Notes under the pieces: generated by a model
What the model saw: only the letters and a program-made list of their open reading frames with translations
Databases searched by the model: none
What the model was told of the DNA's origin: nothing
Translations under genes and position numbers: made by a program
In this document: piece after piece, positions 7,167 through 15,818 of the stretch
Numbering within the stretch: the stretch's first letter is position 1
Layout: each line of letters begins with the position of its first letter
From: JAYVYM01 sp046593925
GTDB lineage: Bacteria; Actinomycetota; Actinomycetes; Mycobacteriales; SCTD01
Assembly: GCA_046593925.1 (NCBI GenBank)
Contig: JBKJQN010000078.1
Location: forward strand, 1 to 59,846
Reading direction: 5' to 3'
DNA length: 59,846 nt

Positions 7167-8647
7167 CCGCGCTGGCGCAGGCCCCGACCCGCAGGCTGAG
7201 CGAGCTGGCAGGTGCGCTGCGCACAGCGGTCGGCGAGCAGCGGGTCCTCACCGACCACACACAGCTGAACACCTACGCGTGTGATGGCCTGTCCAACTTC
7301 CGCACGACCCCCGGCATCGTCGTCCTGGTCGAGTCCGCGCAGCACGTCGTGGACACCATCAGGTTGTGCGCCGCGAGCGGGGTGCCGTTCGTCGCCCGCG
7401 GCTCCGGCACCGGCCTGTCGGGCGGCGCGCTCCCCGTCGCCGAGGGTGTCCTGATCGTCCTGTCGCGGATGCGCGCGATCCTGTCGGTGGACCCCGACAA
7501 CGCGCGGGTCGTCGTCGAGCCCGGCGTCATCAACCTGTGGGTGACCCGGGAGGGTGCGCCGTACGACCTGGCGTACGCGCCCGACCCCTCCTCCCAGCAG
7601 ATCTGCTCGATCGGCGGCAACCTCGCGGAGAACGCCGGTGGCGCGCACTGCCTGAAGTACGGGTTCACGGTCAACCACGTGATGGGCGCCAAAGTGGTGC
7701 TCGCCGACGGCGAGGTCGTCAACCTGGGGGGCCCGGCGCCGGAGCACCCCGGCTACGACCTGCTCGGGGCGTTCGTGGGCAGCGAGGGCACGCTCGGCGT
7801 GGCCACCGAGGTCACGCTGCGCCTGGTCCGCGTCCCGGAGTCGGTGCAGACGATGCTAGTGGCCTTCCACAGCGTCGAGGACGCCGCGGGCGCGGTCAGC
7901 GACATCATCTCGGCGGGCATCCTGCCGGCCGCGGTCGAGATGATGGACGCGCTGGCGATCGAGGCCGCCGAGGCGGCCGTCAGGTGCGGATACCCCGCTG
8001 GGGCGGTGGCGGTGCTCATCGTCGAGCTCGACGGGCCCGAGGCTGAGGTCGAGGCGCAGTTCGCCGAGGTGACGCAGATCGTGTCGGGCCGCGGCGCGTT
8101 CGAGACCCGCATCGCGGCAGATCCCGCCGAGCGGGCGCTGATGTGGAAGGGGCGCAAGTCGGCCTTTGCCGCGGTCGGCCGGATCAGCCCGGCCTACTAC
8201 GTGCAGGACGGCGTCATCCCGCGCACCATGCTCCCCCAGGTCCTCGGCGAGATCTCGCGGCTGGCCGACGAGGTCGGGCTGCGGGTCGCCAACGTCTTCC
8301 ACGCCGGCGACGGCAACCTGCACCCCCTCGTGCTGTTCGACGACGCCGTCGACGGGCAGGCGCACGTCGCGGAGCAGCTCGCCGGGGCCATCCTCGACCT
8401 GTGCATCAGCTCCGGTGGCTCGATCACCGGCGAGCACGGCGTCGGTCAGGAGAAGAAGGCCAAGATGTCCAAGCAGTTCACGGCCGAGGACCTCGACACG
8501 ATGCAGCTCGTCCGGTGCGCCTTCGACCCCCACGGGCTGGCCAACCCCGGCAAGGTGTTCCCGACTCCCCGGCTGTGCGGTGAGCGCCCCGGCCCCCGGA
8601 CCGGCGAGCACGCGATGCAGGCCGCCGGCCTGGGCGAGGTGTTCTGA
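7163..8647 (+). CDS. glcD: Glycolate oxidase FAD subunit GlcD
   Basis: FAD-binding subunit that oxidises glycolate (or a related 2-hydroxyacid) to glyoxylate. 494 residues of the FAD-linked oxidase/vanillyl-alcohol-oxidase fold. The FAD-binding segment GSGTGLSGGALPVAEGVLIVLSRM is near residues 79-102. GGNLAENAGGAHCLKYG is near 151-167. The C-terminal domain has NVFHAGDGNLHP and GEHGVGQEKKAKM. The GTG at 7163 gives the normal GlcD N-terminus; it overlaps a short upstream ORF. The next gene, glcE, starts 1 nt after the stop. D-lactate dehydrogenase is the main alternative function, but glcE, glcF and the glyoxylate genes next door favour glycolate. Confidence 0.95.
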   Translation: MTALAQAPTRRLSELAGALRTAVGEQRVLTDHTQLNTYACDGLSNFRTTPGIVVLVESAQHVVDTIRLCAASGVPFVARGSGTGLSGGALPVAEGVLIVLSRMRAILSVDPDNARVVVEPGVINLWVTREGAPYDLAYAPDPSSQQICSIGGNLAENAGGAHCLKYGFTVNHVMGAKVVLADGEVVNLGGPAPEHPGYDLLGAFVGSEGTLGVATEVTLRLVRVPESVQTMLVAFHSVEDAAGAVSDIISAGILPAAVEMMDALAIEAAEAAVRCGYPAGAVAVLIVELDGPEAEVEAQFAEVTQIVSGRGAFETRIAADPAERALMWKGRKSAFAAVGRISPAYYVQDGVIPRTMLPQVLGEISRLADEVGLRVANVFHAGDGNLHPLVLFDDAVDGQAHVAEQLAGAILDLCISSGGSITGEHGVGQEKKAKMSKQFTAEDLDTMQLVRCAFDPHGLANPGKVFPTPRLCGERPGPRTGEHAMQAAGLGEVF

Positions 8648-8648
8648 G

Positions 8649-9821
8649 ATGACGACGGTGCAGACCATCGGTCGCCCCGGGTCCACGGCCGATGCGGTCG
8701 TCGGGGTCGTCCCGCGCGAGGTGGTTCGGCCCCGGGACGTCGCCGAGGTCGCGGCCGTTCTCCGTGACACCGTGGGCTCAGTCGTGCCGGTCGGCGGTCG
8801 TACGAAGACCGGCTGGTGCCCGGCGCCGACGTCCTGCGACCTCGTCCTCGAGACGACGGGGCTGGACCGCGTCGTGGAGCACACCTCGGGTGACCTGGTG
8901 GTCATCGCCGAGGCCGGCCTGACCCTGAGCGCGCTGCAGGAGCAGCTCGCGGGGGCCGGGCAGATGCTCGCGCTGGACCCGCCCGACGCCGGCGCGACAC
9001 TGGGCGGCATCGTCTCGGCGAACGCCTCCGGGCCGCGCCGGCTGCGCTACGGCACCGTGCGCGATCTGCTGATCGGTGTCACCGTGGTGCTGGCCGACGG
9101 CAGCACCGCCAAGGCCGGTGGCAAGGTGGTCAAGAACGTCGCCGGCTACGACCTCGGCAAGCTCTACACGGGGGCGCACGGCAGCCTGGGCGTGGTGGTG
9201 TCGACCACGTGGCGGCTGCACCCGCTGCCGCGCTCCGCAAAGACCGTCGTGCGTGAGGTGCAGGATCCGGCCGAGGCCGGAAGGCTCGCCCTGCTGATCT
9301 CCCGCAGCACGCTGACCCCGACCGCCGTCGAGCTCGTGGGCGAGACCGGCGGCGCGCTCCACCTCGCGGTGCTGTTCGAGTCCATCCCGGAGTCCGTGGC
9401 CGCGCAGGCCGCCCACGCCGTCGACCTGCTGGCCGGCGGGCGCGTCGAAGTCGGCCTGCCGGCGGGCCTCGGCCGGCGTCCGGTCGGCCCCCTGGTGCTG
9501 CGGATCGCGCACGTGGCCGCCGCGCTCCCGCAGGTGCTGCAGGCGCTCCCGCCGGGCACCCGGGTGAGCTCCTCGGCGTGCACGGGCATCGTGTACGCCG
9601 CCGTGGACCCGGGCATCGGCGCCGAGGGCCTGGCCGGTCTGCGTGCGGCGATCGCGCCCTACGACGGGTCGGCGGTCGTGATCGCCGCCCCCGAGGAGCT
9701 GCGCGCGGGGCTGGACCACTGGGGCCCGGTCGGCGACGCCCTGCCGCTCATGCGCCGGGTCAAGGACCGGTTCGACCCGGAGCGCCGCCTGGCGCCCGGT
9801 CGTTACGTCGGAGGCATCTGA
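8649..9821 (+). CDS. glcE: Glycolate oxidase subunit GlcE
   Basis: Second FAD-type subunit of the three-part glycolate oxidase, 390 residues. The PCMH fold shows VVPVGGRTKTGW, then DPPDAGATLGGIVSANASGPRRLRYGTVRDL and KVVKNVAGYDLGKLYTGAHGSLGVV, the usual GlcE blocks. The ATG at 8649 lies one base after the glcD stop and matches the family start; longer open frame upstream is a shadow of glcD. GlcE is shorter than GlcD and lacks its HAGDGNLHP-type C-terminal motif, as expected. It should form a complex with GlcD and GlcF at the membrane, delivering electrons to the quinone pool (known for the family). Confidence 0.95.
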   Translation: MTTVQTIGRPGSTADAVVGVVPREVVRPRDVAEVAAVLRDTVGSVVPVGGRTKTGWCPAPTSCDLVLETTGLDRVVEHTSGDLVVIAEAGLTLSALQEQLAGAGQMLALDPPDAGATLGGIVSANASGPRRLRYGTVRDLLIGVTVVLADGSTAKAGGKVVKNVAGYDLGKLYTGAHGSLGVVVSTTWRLHPLPRSAKTVVREVQDPAEAGRLALLISRSTLTPTAVELVGETGGALHLAVLFESIPESVAAQAAHAVDLLAGGRVEVGLPAGLGRRPVGPLVLRIAHVAAALPQVLQALPPGTRVSSSACTGIVYAAVDPGIGAEGLAGLRAAIAPYDGSAVVIAAPEELRAGLDHWGPVGDALPLMRRVKDRFDPERRLAPGRYVGGI

Positions 9822-9847
9822 GTGAGCAACAACGAGACGACGGCCGG

Positions 9848-11413
9848 ATGAGCACGCCGCGCAGCGAAGCCCCGCCGGTGCAGGCCTCGGAGCACGACCT
9901 ACCGCCGGGCGCTCCCAGCGGCGCGGTCAGCGCTCACGAGATGGCTGCTGCCCAGGTGCTCGGCGCCCGGCGGCCGCTGGACCTCGGCCAAGGTGGGCGG
10001 ATCGCCAGCAGCGCCGGTGACGCGGTGGTGCCGCTCGGCATGCCGCGCGTCGGCGAGCCGCTGTCCCCCGCGTTCGACGCGCACCACCCGCCGGACGCGG
10101 CGCTCGTCGGGGACTGCGTGCACTGCGGGTTCTGTCTGCCGACCTGCCCCACCTACGTGCTGTGGGGCGAGGAGATGGACAGCCCGCGCGGGCGGATCGA
10201 CATCATGAACATGGCGCTGGAAGGCGAGCCGCTCTCGGACTCCTCGGTGCGGCACCTGGACCAGTGCCTGGGGTGCATGGCCTGCGTGACGTCGTGCCCC
10301 TCGGGCGTGCAGTACGACAAGCTCATCGAGGCGACCCGCGGACAGATCGAGCGCCGCTACCCCCGCACCCGCAGTGAGAAGGCCCTGCGTACGGCGATCT
10401 ACGCCCTGTTTCCCTTCCCCCGACGCCTGCGGGCCGTCCGCGGTCCGCTGCGCCTGTATCAGGCCAGCCGGCTGGGCGGGGTGCTGGCCCGCACCGGCGT
10501 CCTCGCCCGGCTCCCCGAGCCGCTGCAGGCGATGGAGGCCCTCGGGCCGCGGCTGGGCCGCATCGGCAAGCTCGCCGGGCGGACCCCGGCCACGGGCACC
10601 CGCCGGCGCACGGTCGGCATGCTCACCGGCTGCGTACAGGGCGCCTTCTTCCCCGACGTCAACGAGGCGACGCTGCGGGTGCTGGTGGCCGAGGGCTGCG
10701 AGGTCGTGGTGCCGGCGCGGCAGGGCTGCTGCGGTGCGCTGTCCGCGCACGGAGGCCGCGAGGCCGAAGCGATCGCGTTCGCCAAGAAGGTGATCGAGAT
10801 CTTCGAGCAGGCCGGCGTCGAGACCGTCGTGGTCAACGCCGCGGGGTGCGGGTCGAGTCTGAAGGAGTACGGCCACATGCTGCGCGACGAGCCCGGCTGG
10901 GCCGCGCGCGCGGAGGCGCTGGCACAGCAGGTGCGCGACGTCACCGAGCTGCTCGACGAGCTCGGTCCGGTCGCCCCCCGCCACCCACTGCCGATGAGCG
11001 TCGCCTACCAGGACGCCTGCCACCTCGCGCACGCCCAAGGAATCCGCGACCAGCCGCGCTCGCTGCTGAAGGGCATCCCCGGCGTCGAGCTCAAGGCAAT
11101 GGCCGAGGCCGAGGTGTGCTGCGGCAGCGCGGGCGTCTACAACATCCTGCACCCGGAGCCGGCCCGCGAGCTCGGCGAGCGCAAGGCCCGGGCGGTCCTC
11201 GACACCGGCGCCCAGATCATGGTCACCGCCAACCCCGGCTGCTGGATGCAGGTCGCCACGACCCTGGACCGGATGGGGCACCGGACGCCGGTCGCACACA
11301 CCATCCAGGTCCTCGACGCCTCGATCAGAGGCGTCCCGGTCGAGCGCCTGCTCGCCGACGCCCTCGACGGCCCCGGTACGCCGATGCCGCACGTCCCCAC
11401 CTCGACCCCCTGA
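9848..11413 (+). CDS. glcF: Glycolate oxidase iron-sulfur subunit GlcF
   Basis: Electron-transfer subunit with two 4Fe-4S clusters and two cysteine-rich CCG domains. The cluster motifs are CVHCGFCLPTCPTY and CLGCMACVTSCPSG. CCG segments follow at QGCCGALSAHGGREAEA and EVCCGSAGVYN. At 521 residues it is longer than the usual 400-450 because about 85 residues precede the first cluster. This extension is Ala/Pro-rich and has no recognised fold. The ATG at 9848 is the only canonical start in frame near the N-terminus. The gap to glcE is 26 nt. The operon continues into the permease at 11455. Confidence 0.94.
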   Translation: MSTPRSEAPPVQASEHDLPPGAPSGAVSAHEMAAAQVLGARRPLDLGQGGRIASSAGDAVVPLGMPRVGEPLSPAFDAHHPPDAALVGDCVHCGFCLPTCPTYVLWGEEMDSPRGRIDIMNMALEGEPLSDSSVRHLDQCLGCMACVTSCPSGVQYDKLIEATRGQIERRYPRTRSEKALRTAIYALFPFPRRLRAVRGPLRLYQASRLGGVLARTGVLARLPEPLQAMEALGPRLGRIGKLAGRTPATGTRRRTVGMLTGCVQGAFFPDVNEATLRVLVAEGCEVVVPARQGCCGALSAHGGREAEAIAFAKKVIEIFEQAGVETVVVNAAGCGSSLKEYGHMLRDEPGWAARAEALAQQVRDVTELLDELGPVAPRHPLPMSVAYQDACHLAHAQGIRDQPRSLLKGIPGVELKAMAEAEVCCGSAGVYNILHPEPARELGERKARAVLDTGAQIMVTANPGCWMQVATTLDRMGHRTPVAHTIQVLDASIRGVPVERLLADALDGPGTPMPHVPTSTP

Positions 11414-11454
11414 CCCTGGCCGACCCGCACGCCTACTGACCCGGAGACACCTCC

Positions 11455-13206
11455 ATGCTGCTCGCGGACTACCAGCAGGTCTACGACCCCGTTGCGAGCT
11501 CGCTCGCGCTGTCCTCCCTGGTGGCGGCGGTCCCGCTCGTCACCCTGTTCGTGCTCCTCGGCGGGCTGCGGATGAAGGCGTGGGTGGCCTCGTTCATCGC
11601 GCTCGCCGTGGCGCTGGTGATCGCCATCGCGGTCTACTCCATGCCCGTGACCGACGCCGTCAACAGCGGCCTGTGGGGGGCCGCCTTCGGCTTCTTCCCA
11701 ATCATGTGGATCGTCATCAACGCGATCTGGATCTACAACCTGACGGTCGAGACCGGGCACTTCGACGTGCTGCGCCGCTCGTTCGCCTCGATCAGCGACG
11801 ACCAGCGCATCCAGGCGATCATCATCGCTTTCTGCTTCGGTGGCCTGATGGAGGCCCTCGCCGGCTTCGGGACGCCGGTCGCGATCAGCTCCGTCATGCT
11901 GCTGGCCCTGGGCTTCAAGCCGATGAAGGCAGCGACGATCGCGCTGGTGGCGAACACCGCTCCGGTCGCCTTCGGGGCGCTCGCAGTCCCCATCATCACG
12001 CTGGCCGGGATCACGAAGCTTCCGGTGGCCGACCTCGGGTCCATGGTGGGGCGGCAGACCCCGCTGTTGGCGGCATTCGTCCCGCTAGCCCTGGTCTTCA
12101 TCGTGGACGGCTCGCGCGGGCTGCGCCAGGTGTGGCCGCCGGCCCTGCTCGCCGGGGTGGTGTTCGGCATCCTGCAGTACCTGTCGGCCAACCTCTGGTC
12201 GGTGGAGCTCACTGACATCATCGCCTCGCTCGGCTCGGCCCTCGCCCTGCTCGCCTTCACCCGCGTCTGGCACGCGAAGGAGGGCTACGTCGAGTCAGGC
12301 GATGACGACGGGCCGGCGCCCGGCCGCGGCCACCGCGTGATTGCCGGCGGCAGCGAGGAGGCCGACCCGGTCGCGGTCGCGCGGGCCCGCGAGGACGCCG
12401 GACGCGCCGTCGTGGACGACCGGGCCGACGTCATCAAGGCTTACGCGCCGTACATCATTATCATCCTGATCTTTGTCCTGGCCACCCGGGTGCCGGCGAT
12501 CACCGGCGTCGCGCCGACCAAGGTCGGGGCGACCGGGACCGGCCTGGAGAGCGTCACGCACCTCGTGAAATGGCCTGGCCTGCACATCTTCAATGACCAG
12601 GGTAAAGCCGTCGCCACGACCTTCAAGCTCAACTACCTGTCGGCTGCGGGCACGCTGCTGCTGCTCTCCGGGCTGCTGAGCATGCTCGTTCTCAAGGTCA
12701 ACCTCAGGAAGGCCGTGGAGGCGTACCTACGTACGCTCAAGCAGCTCAAGCTGGCGATCGTCACCGTGATGGCGGTGCTCGCGCTGGCGTTCGTGATGAA
12801 CCAGGCCGGCGAGACCAAGACCCTGGGTCTGTGGATGGCCGGTGCCGGCGGACTGTTCGCGCTCCTGTCGCCCATCCTGGGCTGGTTGGGTGTGGCGGTC
12901 ACCGGCTCGGACACCTCGTCGAACTCGCTGTTCGGAGCGCTGCAGGTCACCGCTGCCCAGAAGGCCGGGCTGTCGCCGACGCTGCTGGCCGCGGCGAACA
13001 GCTCGGGTGGCGTGCTCGGCAAGATGATCTCGCCGCAGAACCTCGCGATCGCGGCCGCAGCGGTCGGGTTGGAGGGCCGCGAGGGGGACCTGTTCCGCCG
13101 AGTCGTGATCTGGAGCCTGGGGTTCCTGGCTTTCATGTGCGTGCTGGTCTACCTGCAGAGCACTCCGGTGCTCGACTGGATGGTCGTCGGGCCGCCCGCC
13201 GCCTGA
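11455..13206 (+). CDS. LctP-family lactate/glycolate permease
   Basis: A 583-residue polytopic membrane protein of the L-lactate permease family (LctP/LldP/GlcA), which moves 2-hydroxy-monocarboxylates with protons. Family blocks include FGGLMEALAGFGTPVAI near residue 123-139, GSDTSSNSLFGALQ near 484-497, and SGGVLGKMISPQNLAIA near 515-531. A hydrophilic insert of about 45 residues (GDDDGPAPGRGHR onward) sits in a mid-protein loop. It is 41 nt downstream of glcF, the last gene of the glc operon, so glycolate is the most likely cargo and GlcA would be the functional name. Lactate transport cannot be excluded. Confidence 0.93.
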   Translation: MLLADYQQVYDPVASSLALSSLVAAVPLVTLFVLLGGLRMKAWVASFIALAVALVIAIAVYSMPVTDAVNSGLWGAAFGFFPIMWIVINAIWIYNLTVETGHFDVLRRSFASISDDQRIQAIIIAFCFGGLMEALAGFGTPVAISSVMLLALGFKPMKAATIALVANTAPVAFGALAVPIITLAGITKLPVADLGSMVGRQTPLLAAFVPLALVFIVDGSRGLRQVWPPALLAGVVFGILQYLSANLWSVELTDIIASLGSALALLAFTRVWHAKEGYVESGDDDGPAPGRGHRVIAGGSEEADPVAVARAREDAGRAVVDDRADVIKAYAPYIIIILIFVLATRVPAITGVAPTKVGATGTGLESVTHLVKWPGLHIFNDQGKAVATTFKLNYLSAAGTLLLLSGLLSMLVLKVNLRKAVEAYLRTLKQLKLAIVTVMAVLALAFVMNQAGETKTLGLWMAGAGGLFALLSPILGWLGVAVTGSDTSSNSLFGALQVTAAQKAGLSPTLLAAANSSGGVLGKMISPQNLAIAAAAVGLEGREGDLFRRVVIWSLGFLAFMCVLVYLQSTPVLDWMVVGPPAA

Positions 13207-13207
13207 C

Positions 13208-13270
13208 GCCCCTCGCGCCCCGCTGCCGGTCGAGGGTCCGGCCGGCGTGGGCAAGACCGAGCTGGCCTAG
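13208..13270 (+). pseudogene. Stub of a P-loop (MoxR-like AAA) ATPase
   Basis: Immediately after the permease stop a 20-codon open stretch encodes PLPVEGPAGVGKTELA followed by TAG. That phrase is the Walker A region of actinobacterial MoxR-type AAA ATPases. Nothing else of such a gene remains on either side. It has no start codon or ribosome binding site, so it is a remnant rather than a gene. The identification rests on a single motif. Confidence 0.4.
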
Positions 13271-13322
13271 CCGGAAGCAGTCCCGACGAAGCACACCCGC
13301 AGACCGGGCACCGCGGAGGGCA

Positions 13323-13651
13323 TCAAGCGGAGCAGTCGACAGCCACGGCCAGCGCCGCACAGATCTCGCGCATGCGGGTGCCTCGCAAGCGCCCCAACCG
13401 GCTGACGAGGACGGTGATCGAGACGCTTTCGACCGAGTCGAGGTTCACCGCCGAGCGACGAGGCACTGGGTCGTCGCCGGGTTCGAGCAGTACTTCGCTG
13501 GCCAGCCCCCGAATGGTCGTGTACACGGCGGCACGGGCGCGCGCCGGTGACGCGGGATCAGCGCATCGCGGGAGAGTACGACGACTGGCCGACGACCGAT
13601 GGCCGCCAACTCGCACCACCAGATCTCGCCCCGCTCGGGTACTTCGCTCAC
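13323..13651 (-). pseudogene. MazF-like toxin gene broken by a frameshift
   Basis: The N-terminal frame, starting at GTG 13651, reads RGEIWWCELAAIGRRPVVVLSRDAL, the beta-strand opening of MazF/PemK endoribonucleases. After about position 13550 that frame loses similarity. The other frame then reads VYTTIRGLASEVLLEPGDDP and PRRSAVNLDSVESVSITVLV, ending in the usual C-terminal helix LGRLRGTRMREICAALAVA. A one-base shift near 13545-13555, in the GC-rich CGGCGCGCGCC run, joins the two. The product as written is a truncated, inactive toxin of 68 residues. Either the gene is dead or the assembly has an error. It overlaps the antitoxin gene by GTGA. Confidence 0.8.
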
Positions 13652-13884
13652 GACCTGGCTGCGGCCCGTCGGAACGACGCAAGATCACCCCACCCGTCCG
13701 GCTCATCGAGCGGGTGCTCGTCGTGGGCCGAGTAGCTCGCGTCCACCTCGGCTGAGCGGTGCCGAGCCAGCAGGGCCGCGAGGGCCTCGTCCACCAGCGA
13801 GGCGTCCGTCGTTCCGGACCGCACGCTCCTCGCCCGTTCGAGCAACGTCGCGTCGACCGTCGTGCTCAGCCGTCTGCGAGACAT
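13648..13884 (-). CDS. Antitoxin partner of the MazF-like toxin
   Basis: A 78-residue protein starting RRRLSTTVDATLLERARSV, a ribbon-helix-helix-like DNA-binding start. DASLVDEALAALLARHR follows, then an acidic tail (SYSAHDEHPLDEPDGWGDLASF). That is the usual plan of VapB/MazE-type antitoxins, where the tail wraps the toxin. Its stop overlaps the toxin GTG by 4 nt, the normal antitoxin-first order. The antitoxin frame is intact although the toxin is frameshifted, so it may be an orphan antitoxin. Exact antitoxin family not decided. Confidence 0.75.
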   Translation of the reverse strand: MSRRRLSTTVDATLLERARSVRSGTTDASLVDEALAALLARHRSAEVDASYSAHDEHPLDEPDGWGDLASFRRAAARS

Positions 13885-13990
13885 GCCACAGCTATGCCAT
13901 GCCTCGCCGGCTTACCGAGCCCCGCGTGCGGAGTTGTCGTATCGGCTGAGGGCTGTAGCGAGCACTCCGGACGCCGCTCGGGTCGCGGCG

Positions 13991-15708
13991 CTACAGGGTG
14001 ACGCGTGAACCCACAATGACCGTCCGGTCGCTGGGCAGGTCGATGGTCGACAGGAAGTAGGAGGCGTCGGCCAGGTCGACAGGGAGCTCGAACCGCTCGG
14101 GCTCCAAGGCGGCGAGCACCCGCGGGGTGTCGGTGCGCTGCATGTACCCGAAGCGCATGACGACCTGGGTGATGCCGTCGTCGCGGTAGCCGAGGTCGTC
14201 CACGCTGGCCTTCTCCGCGGCCGCCACGACGGGTACCGGCGCGGTCCGACGGCGATGATGACAACGCTCTCGTGCAGCACGTGGTTGTGCTCGACGTTCG
14301 AGCGCAGAGCCAGCGGTGCGGTGGCCAGGCCGCGGTTGAGGAACACGGCTGTACCCGGCACCCGCACGACCGGCACGCGCTGCTCGTGGAGGTCGTCGAC
14401 AAAAGTTCGAAGGCGGCCTTCCTCGCGCTCGCGGCTGTCCGTGACGAGCCGGCGGCCGCGCTGCCAGGTTGTCATCACCGTGAAGATCAGGGTGCCGATG
14501 ACCAGCGGCAGCCATGCTCCGCTGATCAGCTTGGTGAGGTTGGCCGCCAGGAACAGGCCTTCGAAGGTCAGCGCGCCGGCGGCGCCGACCAGGACCACCC
14601 ACAGCGGCCAGTCCCATTGCTGACGGGCGACATAGCTGAGCAGGATCGTGGTCACCACGATGGTCCCGGTCACCGCCATCGCCGAAGGCGAAGGCCAGCG
14701 CGGCGGACGTCTGGAACGTCAGCACCAGCACGATCACCATGACCAGCAGCGCCCAGTTGACCCACGGCACGTAGATCTGGCCGATGGTCTGCGCCGAGGT
14801 GTGCACGATCCGTAACCGCGGCAGGTAGCCCAGCTGCACGGCCTGGCGCGCGACGGAGAAGGCCCCGGTGATGACGGCCTGGGAGGCGATGACGGTGGCG
14901 GCCGTGGCCAGCACGACGAGGGGGATGAGCGCCCAGCCCGGCGCTAGCAGGAAGAACGGGGCGCGTACCGGCCCCTCGAGCGTGGGGTCGGACAGCACCA
15001 GGGCGCCCTGTCCGAAGTAGGAGAGCGGGCAGGCAGGGAAAACCAGGATCAGCCAGGCGCGGGTGGTCGGGGAGCGTCCGAAGTGACCCAGGTCTGCGTA
15101 CAGGGCCTCGGCGCCGGTGACGGCCAGCACGACCGCCGCCAGTGCGAAGAACGCAATCCCGGGTTGCCCGGTTGCGAAGCCGAGGGCGTACGTGGGGACA
15201 GCGCGCGCAGGATCCCCGGCTCCTTGACGACGCCGAGGACGCCCGCCGCCCCGATGGCCAGGAACCACAGCGTCATGACCGGGCCGAACAGCCGACCCAC
15301 CTGCGCCGTACCCACCCGCTGAGCCGCGAACAGGGCGATGATGATGACAATGGTGATCGGGATGACGAACGTCTCGAGGCGCGGCTGGACCAGCCGGAGC
15401 CCCTCGACAGCGGACAGCACCGAGATCGCGGGGGTGATCATGCTGTCGGCCAGGAACAGTGAGGCGCCGAAGATCCCGAGGACGGACAGCATCACCAGGG
15501 TGCGGGTTCGGGACGGTCGTGGCGGGCGGCGGCCAGGACGCGCCACCAGCGTGATGAGCGAGAGGATGCCGGCCTCCCCGTCGCTGTCCGCCCGAAGGAC
15601 CAGTCCGACGTAGATCACGGTGACGATGATCGTCACCGACCAGAAGATGAGCGAGACGAGGTGCCCGCCCAGCACGGTGCCGGTCGGTCGGCGGCGACGC
15701 TCGAGCAC
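13991..15708 (-). pseudogene. kup: Degenerate KUP potassium transporter gene
   Basis: Kup-family sequence runs through this stretch but switches frame three times. VSLIFWSVTIIVTVIYVGLV through GVVKEPGILRAL is in one frame; PTYALGFATGQPG onward is in another after about 15195. AVTGTIVVTTILLSYVARQQ is in a third segment after about 14685, and VPVVAAAEKASVDDLGYRDD returns to the second frame after about 14240. The N-terminal region with the family motif GDIGTSPLY is missing. The C-terminus jumps from YFLSTIDL to DRTVIVGSRVTL, losing roughly 25-30 residues found in relatives. Multiple independent lesions argue for a real pseudogene rather than one sequencing error. Confidence 0.88.
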
Positions 15709-15771
15709 CCGGGCGGGTGTGCCAGCGCGGTGCCGGCGGGCAGCAACTCAGGACCCGCTTGACAGGCTAAG

Positions 15772-15786
15772 TGAAAACGGTTTTCA
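15772..15786. promoter_or_regulatory. Zur box in front of znuACB
   Basis: TGAAAACGGTTTTCA is a perfect 7-1-7 palindrome and fits the actinobacterial Zur box (TGAAAATGATTTTCA-like). A TTGACA at 15759-15764 just upstream would serve as -35, placing the box over the -10 region, so Zn-Zur binding would block transcription. It lies 33 bp before the znuA ATG; the regulator Zur is encoded at the end of the same cluster. Confidence 0.85.
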
Positions 15787-15818
15787 TGTCGGGGTCGGCG
15801 TGACGAGACAAGGGCGGG

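Noticed and set aside
13991..15708. Programmed frameshifting in the kup-like gene
   Set aside because: Three separate frame changes plus a missing N-terminus and internal deletion are not compatible with a single recoding event; decay is simpler.
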